From Acephala macrosclerotiorum (taxonomy: Eukaryota > Ascomycota > Leotiomycetes > Helotiales > Mollisiaceae): a DNA stretch of 11,113 bases. The stretch covers positions 3,287-14,399 of the forward strand of contig MU119888.1 of assembly GCA_014904845.1 (NCBI GenBank), in the 5' to 3' direction. This document shows, piece after piece, positions 1 through 8,116 of the stretch (position 1 is the stretch's first letter; each line of letters begins with the position of its first letter). The translations under genes and the position numbers were made by a program. A model generated the notes under the pieces. It made no database searches. It worked only from the letters and a program-made list of their open reading frames with translations, and was not told the origin of the DNA.

Positions 1-535
1 TTTATATAAAATAAATACGATTAAAATAAATATTATTAATTCAAAAAAAAAATACAAATAAAAAAAAATAAAAAAAAAAATTATTTTTTTCGATTTTTTA
101 TAAAACGTTTTTTTTTAATAAAAAAAATAAACGAAATTTTAAATAAAAAAATTTCTAACGAAAAAACAAAAAAATATTTTTTTATAATAATATTATTATT
201 TTTAAACGTAAATATCAAAAAAAAATATTTGAAAAACGATATAAAACGCTAATTATTTTATTTTATTAAAAAAAAATAAAATCGAAAAATTTTCGAATAT
301 AAAAACAAAAAAAAAATTCAAATAAAAAAAAAAATTTTATTATTAAATAATTTTAATTTAAAACTATTTAATATAAATATTAATACGATATATAAATTCA
401 AATTCAAAAAAGTACAATTTATCGATTTAATCGATAAAATTAAAAAAATTTTTAAAAAACGAAAAAATTAATTCGAACGATTTAAAATACGAAAAACATT
501 TTAAAAATATACTAAGAAATATACAAAATATTTAC
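1..535 (+). pseudogene. Probable upstream part of copy 1 polyprotein, domain not recognised
   Basis: This A-rich stretch precedes the recognisable pol and has no counterpart in copy 2. In the same frame as the reverse transcriptase (codons starting at 1, 4, 7 and so on) it has few stops for such AT-rich DNA, among them TAA at 157, 250 and 469. The translation from about 280 to 468 is open and Lys/Ile/Phe-rich. It would be expected to hold the end of gag, a protease or the spacer before reverse transcriptase. I could not find a protease active-site motif or a gag zinc knuckle, so the assignment rests on position and frame only. Confidence 0.35.
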
Positions 536-1640
536 TATTGTAAATTGTTTTAATACTAAAAAAATTACAATTTATTTTTAAACGATTAATATTTTTGTTT
601 GTCGAAAACTAATTATAAGAATTTAAAAAAAAAATATTCAATAAAATAATATTTAATCGTAAAAAAATAATAATATTTAATTGAAAAAAAGTTTTTAAAA
701 TCTATAAAAATATTAATTCGTTTATTCTTATTAAAACAATTCAATATACGATGTAATCAAAAAAAAGTTTTTATTACTTTAAAATTTTATTTTCAATTGT
801 AATAAAAATGTTTTAAAAACGATTCGATCGCGAAATACTCGAAAAAAATAATAATTTTTATTAAAATCTATAATTTTTAATCGCGAAAAAAATCGTTGAA
901 ATTTATTGATTAATTAATACGATTATAAAAATAAATTCAATTACTTTAAAAAACGTTAATATATTTTTTTCTATAAATAAAATTTTTAAAGAATTTATTG
1001 AATATTTTTACGTTTTTTTAATAGATTTTTTTTTTAAATACAATCAATTTATATTAAACGTTCGAAATAGAAATATGATTACTTTTATAATTTTATTAAA
1101 ATTTCTACGAATAATAATATTGTCTCAAAAAGTAATTAATTCTATAATTCAATTCGTTCGAATTATTATAACAATTCTAAAAAACGTATTTTTTAAAGTC
1201 GTAATACTATTTTTGAATAACGTAAAAATCAAAGAATTTTATACGAATTATAATAATAAATTAATACTTTCAAAAATTCGTCGATTCGTTTTTAAATACA
1301 TTTAAAACTTGAATAAAACGCTAAATCGAATCGAGAAAACTCAAATTTGTATAAAGTTCAAATTACAATTCTATTAAAACGAAATAATTATTATTGATTT
1401 TATTTGTAATTTTAAAAAGCGTTTTTTTGAAAGTATAAAAATTATTAAAATTTTAAAATAAACTAAATATAATAATATTTTTAAAATTAAAATTTTTATT
1501 GAAATTTGTATTTATTACAAAATATAAATTCAATATTTTAGTATTATTATTGAATCGTTATATCGATTAATTAAAAAAAACGAATTTTTCGAATAAAAAA
1601 AAAAGTAGAAAATCGCTATAATATTTTTATAAAATAAATT
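536..1640 (+). pseudogene. pol: Reverse transcriptase of Ty3/Gypsy pol, copy 1 (inactivated)
   Basis: This encoded the enzyme that copies element RNA into DNA. One frame (codon starts such as 541, 1075, 1525) reads through the whole domain. It shows the spacer before the RT, the 'WFLVAKK'-like strand near 871-890, the LxxxxMxTFxxxLxxLR region at 1054-1110, and the 'GIRRF' region near 1276-1290. The catalytic YxDD/FxDD motif appears as FLNN, with the two Asp codons reading AAT AAC at 1216-1221, exactly what G-to-A changes give. Stops sit at conserved Trp, Gln or Arg places: TAA 871, TGA 907, TAA 1303, 1375, 1459, 1525 and 1594. The open piece 1075-1305 is one uninterrupted fragment of this domain and not a gene. 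The family assignment is by remembered similarity to fungal Gypsy pol proteins. Confidence 0.93.
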
Positions 1641-2105
1641 TACAATAATTTCAATATTTTACAAAATTTGTTACGATTTTATTGATAAATAAAAAATAAT
1701 TATTTTAAATATCGATATTAATTAATAAAAGTATAAAAAAATACTCGATCAATATAACGACAAAAAACAAAAACGAGTAATTCAATACGAATTAAAATTT
1801 TAAAATATTATTAAACGAAATTATAATACGATAAAAAGAGAATATTAAAATATTTTAAAATATTTTCGCAAATTACGATTTTGATTATATAACGTTTATT
1901 TTATTTTTGAAATAAACGTTAATACATTTATCGTTTAATTGAATCGAGTAACAATAGATTTTTTTAGTATTTTAATTACTCGTTAATTCGTTTAAATACG
2001 ATTATTCGATTTCGAAGTTAAATATATTAAAGAAAGTACTTATATTATTATAAACGGATTATTCAAAAAACCGCGAATAAAAAACGATAATTCAAAAAAA
2101 AAAAA
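1641..2105 (+). pseudogene. pol: RNase H domain of copy 1 pol (inactivated)
   Basis: This degraded the RNA strand of the RNA:DNA hybrid during reverse transcription. It continues in the same frame as the reverse transcriptase. The first catalytic Asp survives in an 'NIDIN' context (GAT 1714-1716), and the Glu survives in 'KRE' (GAA 1840-1842). The Asp expected in 'ETDAN' is Asn (AAC 1915-1917), and the Asp of the 'DGLSRRPR' end motif is Asn (AAC 2053-2055), followed by a recognisable GLFKKPR. Trp codons have become stops, for example TGA 1882-1884 in the 'RFWLY' segment. The frame is lost in a 12-base A run at 2094-2105. After it, the sensible translation continues one frame over, which suggests gain of one A. 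Confidence is high because several motifs occur in the right order and spacing. Confidence 0.9.
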
Positions 2106-3197
2106 CAAATATCGATAAATTTATTGTAATTGAATTTAATTACGTTAAAATAATTCTAATTTCGATTAAAAAACGCAAAATTAATCGAAAAATTAAAAAT
2201 AAATCGTTTATAATTAAAAATAAATACGTAAAACGAGAATATTTATTTGAATTATTAAATTAAATTTAAAAAAATTCTTTTAAATTTAATATTTTTGATT
2301 TTTAATTTTTGATATTAATTGCATTTTTTGTATACATCGTATTAATTGCTTTTTTTGAGATCAATAAATCACTAGATAATAATAACGACAATAATATTAT
2401 TTTTTTTTTTGATAATAATTATTCGAATTATTTTTAAAATATTATTTAATATTTAATAATTTTAAAACGATTAAAATAATTTTCAAGAGTAGAATTTTAC
2501 AAATTAATTCGAGAATTCGTCGATTATAACGTTCGAAATAAAATACTATAAAAAAATACTATTAAATTCTATTTATTTCGATTTGTTTTAAATGATTTAA
2601 AATAACGTATAATAATTATAATTAAACTATATAATAAGTTCGAATATATTAAAAAAAAAAATATTTATTATTGAGTAATTAATTAATATTATTAAAAAAA
2701 GTATTATAAAAACGTTCGAGATTTTATAGTAAATTGTAGCGATTATTAGTATAAAAACAAAAAAAAATATGAAAAAACTTTGTATTTCTAGAGAGTAATT
2801 TTATTATTTTATTGTATTAAAATAAATATAATTAAATTCTCGCAATGTAAAATATTTAATAATTTGATTGTAATACGAGATAATTTTTTCGATTAAATTG
2901 AAATTAAATTAATAAAAAATTCGATTTCTAAAAAAATTGTTAAATTTATTTACAATAATATTATTTGTAGATATAGCGTTTTCGATCACATAAAATTGAA
3001 TAGAAAACTCGAATTCAAAAAAATTATTATTAAAAAATTAAATAAATTTAAAATTAAACGAATTATTATTTTTGTATACAATTTGAAAGTAAACGAAATA
3101 ATTAAACGAAAATATTAATTTATTATTGTCGTATTAATTACTTTGACGAAAAAAAGCAAAAAAAACTAATTAGAATATTTATTAATTGTTTTTTTTT
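2106..3197 (+). pseudogene. pol: Spacer and integrase (zinc finger and catalytic core) of copy 1 pol (inactivated)
   Basis: This inserted the element DNA into the host chromosome. Codons start at positions such as 2711 and 2999. An acidic spacer (2106-2560) leads into the HHCC zinc-finger region around 2640-2750, where the 'YYW' signature reads YY-stop and one of the paired Cys codons has become Tyr. The catalytic core follows. The first Asp is AAT at 2825-2827; 'ICRYSVFDHIKL' leads to the second Asp, AAT at 2999-3001; the third residue, Glu, is AAA (Lys) at 3104-3106. The second and third sites have 34 residues between them, as I remember for fungal Gypsy integrases with a 'YNSKANG' motif, here YNLKVNE. 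All three active-site changes are G-to-A. The frame shifts again in a T run at 3189-3197. Confidence 0.9.
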
Positions 3198-3803
3198 GTA
3201 AATCGAACGATTATTTATAAATTAATTGAATATATATTATTTTATATAGTTTATAATAGAGAAATTGTTTTATTTGTTAAGATTCGATTTTTTATTTAGA
3301 AAATTTTCGATTAAAACGAAATATATAATCAAACGAAGTTTTTTGAATTGAGAATTAAATAAATTGAAATACGAAACGAAAATATAAAAAAATTAAAACT
3401 AAAAAAAGAATACAATTGTAAACAAAGTCAAATATATTTCAATGTTTATTATTAAATACGAAAAAAATTAATTTGAGAAAAGAATTTCATTTTAATATAT
3501 AATATTAAATTTATTAATTAAAATATATTTAAAAACATTAAATTACTATACAAGTAATTAGATTTATATCGAGTTTATTAAATAAATCAATTGAAAGAGA
3601 ATTATTTGTTCGAAGAAATAAACGAAATAATAATTCGAAAGTTATATATTAAAAATCGTTTGAAAAAATTCGTTAAAAGAAATAAATATTAAGATTTTTT
3701 GAATAATAACGAAAACGAGAATATTGTTAAATTTATTGATTTTAACGATAATAAAAATACAAATATAAAAAAAAAAACGATTAAAGAATTTCGTAATAAG
3801 TAA
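3198..3803 (+). pseudogene. pol: Integrase C-terminal part with GPY/F-like module, copy 1
   Basis: This part normally binds DNA and helps target integration. In the third frame (codon starts 3198, 3243, 3363) the translation gives NRT-x-IY, then 'YIVYNREIVL' matching the usual 'LVYGRE-VLP' segment, a charged helical stretch 'ELRIKxIEIRNENIKK' (3345-3395), then 'NFILIYN' (the 'DLVLxYD' strand). The W-L-G-P-Y module is present as TAA TTA GAT TTA TAT at 3555-3569, and 'NRLKKFV' follows near 3655. An acidic, Asn-rich tail ends at TAA 3801-3803, which I take as the original stop because nothing recognisable follows. Trp codons at 3555 and 3690 read TAA. No chromodomain follows the GPY/F-like module. 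Copy 2 has the same protein from 10621 on. Confidence 0.85.
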
Positions 3804-4988
3804 AGTACTTAAAAAATTGAAAAAAGAATTAAAATTGTAATTCGTATTTTTAAATTCAATGAAATCAAAAGAAATAAATATATACGATTCTTTAAAAATT
3901 AAATAAATAAAAAAAATTTATCAAATTTTAAAATAATAATAATTTTTTAATCGAAAAAAATTTTTTTTTTTTTTTCTATTTATAATAATTTCACTTTTTT
4001 ATTTATTTTTTTTAAAATACTTTTATTTATTTTAATAGATTTTATTTACGTTTTAAAAGTTTTATTTTTTTTTATTATAATTGAAACAATTTTATTATAT
4101 AAAAAAACGAAATTATATTATTTTTTTTTTTTTAAAAAAATTTTAAAAAATTTTAATTTTTAAAATTTATAAAAAATATTTTTTAATATATTTAAATATT
4201 TTTAAATATATTTCGATACATTTAAATATATTTCGATTATATTTAATTGTATTTAAATTGTATAAACGTTTATTAATACAATATTTACTATAATTTATAA
4301 GAAAATTTTTTTCAATTTTTTTTTTTTTTTTCTTAAAATTTTTTAATTACAACTTTTTAATTTTATACTAATTTAAAGATTATAATTTCTTTTTAGTATT
4401 ATTTATTTCTTTTTTTATTTTTTTAAAATTCTAATTTGTATTACTTTATATATAAACAATTTTATTAATCAAATATACTCTATTTATTTAAGTATTTTAT
4501 AACGATTTTTTTTAAAAATTTATATATATTTTCTCTATAAAAACGATCTATAAATATTTGCTTTTTTTATTTTTTTTTTTTTCAAGATTTATTTAATACG
4601 TTTTATAAGAAATCAATATAAAATTATTTATTTAAAATTTTTAAAATTTTTTATTCGAGATTAATATTACGATATTTCAATTACATATATTAATACGCTT
4701 TAAAAACTTTTCTCGTAAAAACAAACAAATTTCGCAATTTTTAATTATTTAAAACGCAAAAATATTTGTTTACTTTTTTTGTGTAATTTTTTTACAAGTA
4801 TAAGAATTTATAATTTTTTTCGATTTTATTAATAAATTTTTTCTTTTTAAATTTATACGTTTTTTATTTTCAAGATTTAATCAATTTATTATATTATTTT
4901 TTTACGTGCAAATTTTACAATTTTAATTTTTATTTTCGAAATTTTTGTAATATTATTATTATATTTTAAAGAAATATTTTATTAAACT
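3804..4988. other. T-rich gene-free stretch after copy 1; possible 3' LTR and minus-strand remnants
   Basis: No gene is supported here. The first 150 bases remain A-rich and could hold the end of copy 1: a purine run at 3819-3828 is followed by TGTAATTC at 3836, a possible but unproved LTR start. From about 3955 the plus strand becomes strongly T-rich, with A7T15 at 3954-3975 and many T runs. A minus-strand frame around 4815-4600 is Lys-rich and keeps a CxxC pair (codons within 4736-4725), which may be a scrap of a zinc-binding protein. It is too damaged to assign. A short tandem repeat lies at 4181-4260. Confidence 0.4.
4181..4260. repeat. 20-bp tandem repeat, 2 clear and 1-2 degenerate units
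   Basis: Positions 4201-4220 and 4221-4240 are two units of the form TTTAAATATATTTCGATxxx, identical over their first 17 bases. The 20 bases before and after keep the TTTAAAT core with more changes, and a 10-base sub-period is visible. This could be a minisatellite or tandem sub-repeats of a decayed LTR. No function is implied. Confidence 0.7.
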
Positions 4989-5289
4989 TTGAAAATACGA
5001 ATTTTATATACAAAAAACAAAACGAAAATAATTATAATACGTTTATACAAATTGTATAATATAATCTCAATAATTTATAAAAAATTATTAATAAATTATT
5101 ATTTGAAAAAAAAAGTAATTACAATTAATAATATTAATAATAAACTTATAAAAACTAAAAATATAATAAAAAAAATTTTAATTAAATAGAAAAAAAAATT
5201 GAAAATAATATTATTTTGAGATTTTTTAAAAAAATTTTGAAATAATATATAATTTTAAATAAAGATTTTTTCTTTGAAATAAACAAAAT
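4989..5289. other. A-rich gene-free stretch
   Basis: A chance open frame of 66 codons (4989-5189) starts with TTG, not ATG, and its translation is only Ile, Lys, Asn, Leu and Tyr, as expected from A/T-only DNA. I see no motif. The strand composition switches from T-rich before to A-rich here, so this may be the edge of a separate decayed insert. Confidence 0.4.
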
Positions 5290-5856
5290 TAAAAAATCGT
5301 ATATTGCGTTTTAATAAATTCGATTTAATTTAATTAAGACTTTTAATAATATATTTAAATATTACAATTAGAAAACTTTTTTTCGAGTTTAAATATTTCG
5401 ATAATTTATTGAAAATTTTATTAATAGATTTTACAGTAAATATATATACTAAAAATTCGAATAAATATTCTATATAAAACGTTTTATATTTCGCGAAATT
5501 ATTAAAATTATTAATATAATTATTATCGAAAGAAATAAAACTTGTAATACGCTATTTATAAAAATACTTTTTCGATTTATTGATTGTAAAAAAACGTTAA
5601 TATATTTAAAAAATACAAACAATAATTTGATAATTACAAATTTAAATAAAATAAACTTAAAAAAATTACGTTTTATTTTTTATTTTTACGAATTTTTAAT
5701 AATTAAAAAATATACTAAAAAACTTTTCTCGATTTTTGCGAATAAATTTAAAAAATAATCAATTATTACTATTAGTAATATAAATATTCGAAACGTTAAA
5801 TCTTAAGAAATTATTAATATTAATATTTTACTTTTTTAATCAGTTTTATTAATTAG

Positions 5857-5905
5857 TAATAATAACGATAATAATAATAATAACGATAAAAATATTATTA
5901 TTATT
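5857..5905. repeat. TAA/TTA-type microsatellite
   Basis: A run of TAA triplets, interrupted twice by CGA-like variants, passes into ATT triplets. On the minus strand it falls in frame with the Leu/Ser string of the decayed coding segment, so it may be the remnant of a proline-rich codon repeat and not a neutral microsatellite. Confidence 0.6.
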
Positions 5906-5933
5906 AATTTTTCTATGTAAAATTTTTTATTTT

Positions 5934-5966
5934 CTCAAATTTTTCAAACTTTTCAAATTTTTCGAT
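5934..5966. repeat. Short tandem repeat, unit about 9-10 bp (TCAAATTTT)
   Basis: Three successive units of the form TCAAATTTT, TCAAACTTT and TCAAATTTT lie head to tail. The middle unit differs by a transition. Confidence 0.6.
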
Positions 5967-6440
5967 TTATTTTTTTTTTCGTTTCGATTTCTACGCTAAT
6001 CAAACTCAAAAGATTTACTATTAATAATAAGAAATATTACAATATATTTATATTTACATTAAAAAAATACAAAATCATTACTATTTTATCGTAATTTAAT
6101 ATTACTTTATTTCGATCAATTCGCGAATCTCGATCAAATAATATACGTTCGATAATTGATTATACGTACAATATAAACAATATTTAAAAATCAAACGTTG
6201 CTTTTTTTGATACTTTGAATTTTATTAATCGCATTAAAATTCTAAGTACTGTTTACAATATTTACAAGTATTCGTTTATTAAACAATTTTATCGAATTTA
6301 TTATATAACGTTTTACGAAAATCTCGATTTGTATTTTGAAAACGACGAAAAATAAATTGAAATTATAAAAATACGATTATTTAAAATTTATAAATTGTAT
6401 ATTAAAAAAAAAAAATTTCGATTTATTTAAATTTATTTTA

Positions 6441-7115
6441 ATACTCGTTTCTAGTTTATAAATATTTTTACTATTTTTCAATATAAACAAAAAACGCTAA
6501 CGAAAAATCGATTTTAATTTTCGTAAATTTTTATTGTTTTTATTTTTGTTTTTTTAATTAAATCGTTTATTGATTTGAAAATTGCAATAATTTTTATTTT
6601 ACAAAATCTTTTCAAATAAACGAAAAAAAAAATTTTTTTTTTATTTTTTTTCAAAGAAATTAATATATTGAAATTTTATTATTAACGAATTTTTTTTAAC
6701 GAATTTTTTTTTTTGTATAATACGTATTTTTTTTTTATCGTTCAATTTTTGTAAACGAATTTCAAATTGTAATTATTATTTTATCGATTTTCTAAAGACT
6801 ATTTTTTTTATTTCGTTATTTTTTTTTAATTTATTAAACTTTATTAAAACAATAAAATTGATCAATTTTTCTATGAAAAAAAAGTAAATATATTTTAAAA
6901 TTTAAACTTATTATATATTAAACTTTTTTTTTTTAATAAATTTCAAATAATTTATTCGCGATTTAATAATTATAAAAAGACAATAAATTAATTATTTCGA
7001 TTTTTTAAAAAAAACCATTTGAATAAATCTTTTTTTTGATATTGAAAATCGAATTTTAATTGAAAATCTCTTAAAATAAATTCAATCAAATATTATAAAA
7101 AAGAAATCTTAGAAA
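6441..7115. other. T-rich gene-free stretch
   Basis: No convincing coding frame is present on either strand. It has long T runs and a two-unit direct repeat at 6684-6711 (AACGAAT followed by T's, 14 bases each). The composition grades into the A-rich, more GC-containing segment that starts near 7100. Confidence 0.4.
6684..6711. repeat. 14-bp tandem duplication
   Basis: AACGAATTTTTTTT at 6684-6697 is repeated directly at 6698-6711. It may be replication slippage in a T-rich stretch. Confidence 0.6.
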
Positions 7116-7439
7116 TTGAAATTGTATATTTATAAAATAAAAACTTTTATCGATCGAAAATACATCGAGAATTTCAAGAATTTTAATTTTCTTATTTTAT
7201 TCTTCGTGAGTTTAATACTTATTAATATTAACGAAAAAATTATCGGTAATACTACTTATAAAGAATTCAAAGAAGTTTATAATAAATTTCAAATTCTTTT
7301 CGAGAATCGATTTCGAGAACTTTCTAACGACGAATCGTTTTTCGATAATATTCAATTTGAAAAAATCGATGCAATTTTCAATATAATTTATTACGTAAAA
7401 CTTTTAAATTATTTTATTATTCGATATAAGATTTTTTAA
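7116..7439 (+). pseudogene. Open frame of 107 codons with better codon quality, probable gene fragment or exon remnant, function unknown
   Basis: This frame is open from just after a TAG (7110-7112) to TAA at 7437-7439. Its first codon is TTG and it contains no ATG at all, so it is not a complete gene by itself. Unlike the other frames here, it uses varied amino acids and codons ending in C or G: ATC GAT, TTC, GAG, GAC. By my count 56 of 240 bases (7141-7380) are G or C, well above copy 2. Residues about 22-40 form a hydrophobic stretch ('LILFFVSLILI') that could be a membrane segment or the product of C-to-T change. The later part is charged ('FENRFRELSNDESFFD') and could form a helix. I recognise no family. 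It may be an internal exon, a piece of a less-mutated transposon gene or chance. Confidence 0.35.
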
Positions 7440-7553
7440 TAATTAGATTATTAAAACTCGTTTAATAATAAACATTTGTATATTTATTAGTAAAAACAAA
7501 TTATAATTCAAATTAAATTAATTTTTTAATATTTTGAAATAAAAAAAATAAAA

Positions 7554-7700
7554 ATGTTTTTTAGTAATAAATCTTTTTTTAAATGCGAAATTGAAAGATT
7601 AATAACGCTTATAAAAAATAATCAAAAGTATCTAATTATTTCTAATAATAAATTTGAATTTAAAATTCGTTTGTTTTTTTTTCTTTTTATTAAATTTTAA
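7554..7700 (+). CDS. Small ATG-started open frame, 48 codons, hypothetical
   Basis: ATG 7554-7556 opens a frame that ends at TAA 7698-7700. The first 30 residues are mixed ('KCEIERLITLIKNNQKYL' and similar), and the end is a Phe/Leu-rich hydrophobic stretch coded by a T run. A second open run in another frame (about 7711-7809, 'SVDKNIEKTTKFL') follows an A run of 15 at 7699-7713, so the two could be parts of one frame-shifted gene. It lies in the less-mutated island and shares a frame with 7116-7439. No homology is recognised, and chance remains the simplest alternative. Confidence 0.2.
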   Translation: MFFSNKSFFKCEIERLITLIKNNQKYLIISNNKFEFKIRLFFFLFIKF

Positions 7701-8116
7701 AAAAAAAAAAAAACAAATTACAAAGAAATTTAGCGTTGATAAAAATATTGAAAAAACTACTAAATTCTTAAAAAAAAACGACAATAATTTGAGAAATTTC
7801 AAACTTTGAATTCTTTACTTAAAATAAATTTTTTTTTTTTTCTAGTTTTTTTTTTTCGAGACTCGAAACGAGTTCATTATATAGAAAAACGATTATAGTA
7901 AAACTATATATTCTGTTTTCAAAAATCCTTGTAAAATAACTAATTTCGAGAGTAATACTAATCACGTGTTTTCTAGTACATAAAAAGTTTTCGCTTACTA
8001 TAGACTAATTAATAACTTTTTCTATTTCTATTTTAATTAATTAATTGATTGATTTACGAATTACGAATTAATCTACGATTGAATTTTTTTACTTTGTATT
8101 TTATTGTTTTTTTATA
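7701..8116. other. Less AT-biased stretch ending at the 5' edge of copy 2
   Basis: This segment holds most of the non-CpG G and C seen in the window: CCTT at 7927, CACGTG at 7963-7968, and several CTAG and GAG words. It contains a short open run (about 7711-7809, plus strand) and then stop-rich frames. It ends near 8116, where similarity to copy 1 begins abruptly. It does not match the sequence preceding position 536 in copy 1, so it is flanking DNA of a truncated copy 2 or another insert. I see no LTR here. Confidence 0.45.
7861..7873. other. Perfect short inverted repeat (ACTCG-AAA-CGAGT)
   Basis: Five-base arms ACTCG and CGAGT flank an AAA loop. It lies just after a long T run. It could fold as a small hairpin, but there is no T tract after it and no gene before it, so I assign no role. 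Confidence 0.5.

Larger units (their letters stand above)
1..3803 (+). mobile_element. Ty3/Gypsy-type LTR retrotransposon, copy 1 (decayed, 5' end outside or unresolved)
   Basis: This is the body of an LTR retrotransposon with the pol order reverse transcriptase, RNase H, integrase, which is the Ty3/Gypsy order. The domains are recognisable by translating one frame per block and reading through stops. From 3690 back to about 536 it is matched by a second copy at 8117-11113. The plus strand is A-rich throughout. Nearly all damage is of the G:C to A:T kind, so the frame survives over long stretches. The integrase ends with a GPY/F-like module and a C-terminal tail closing at TAA 3801-3803; I see no chromodomain. 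A short purine run at 3819-3828 followed by a TG at 3836 could be polypurine tract and LTR start, but no second LTR is present to prove it. The left boundary is not seen. Confidence 0.9.
5290..6440 (-). pseudogene. Decayed minus-strand coding segment, family not recognised
   Basis: Reading the minus strand from about 6360 down to 5300 in a single frame gives long stop-free runs broken mainly by TAA and TGA. One run near 6160-6030 contains 'ERILFDRDSRIDRNK'. Around 5920-5850 the frame reads a string of Ile, Leu and Ser codons (ATA, TTA, TCG). C-to-T change would make these from Thr, Pro and Ser codons, so this was probably a Thr/Pro/Ser-rich linker. A further open run at about 5690-5480 follows. 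The T-rich plus strand agrees with an A-rich sense strand on the minus side, as in the retrotransposon copies. It could be gag of an element in opposite orientation, another transposon protein or a captured gene. I recognise no domain. Confidence 0.25.

Noticed and set aside
1075..1305. 76-codon ATG-started open frame as a gene
   Set aside because: It is an internal piece of the reverse transcriptase palm. The frame continues meaningfully before its ATG and after its stop, and the catalytic Asp pair is lost.
2380..2425. AAT-rich repeat with T12 run as a regulatory repeat
   Set aside because: It translates in frame as the Asn/Asp-rich spacer of pol, and copy 2 differs here by about three bases, so it is a codon repeat.
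3804..4400. 3' LTR of copy 1 beginning TG at 3836
   Set aside because: The 5' LTR is not in the window and copy 2 ends before this point, so there is no second copy to compare. Kept only as a remark.
4989..5189. 66-codon open frame as a gene
   Set aside because: It starts with TTG and consists almost only of Ile, Lys, Asn, Leu and Tyr with no motif, as chance A/T sequence would.
7699..7713. A15 run as the poly(A) tail of a LINE or a processed gene copy
   Set aside because: A runs of 8-12 are everywhere in this window, no target-site duplication is seen, and the preceding frame is not a reverse transcriptase end.
7963..7968. CACGTG as a binding site for a bHLH-type regulator
   Set aside because: A single six-base word without an adjacent gene or promoter context is not evidence.
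7931..7974. Possible 44-base spliceosomal intron: GTAAAA start, TACTAAT branch-like word at 7954-7962, TTTTCTAG end
   Set aside because: The donor is weak, the length is at the lower limit for fungi, and no coding frame is joined across it.
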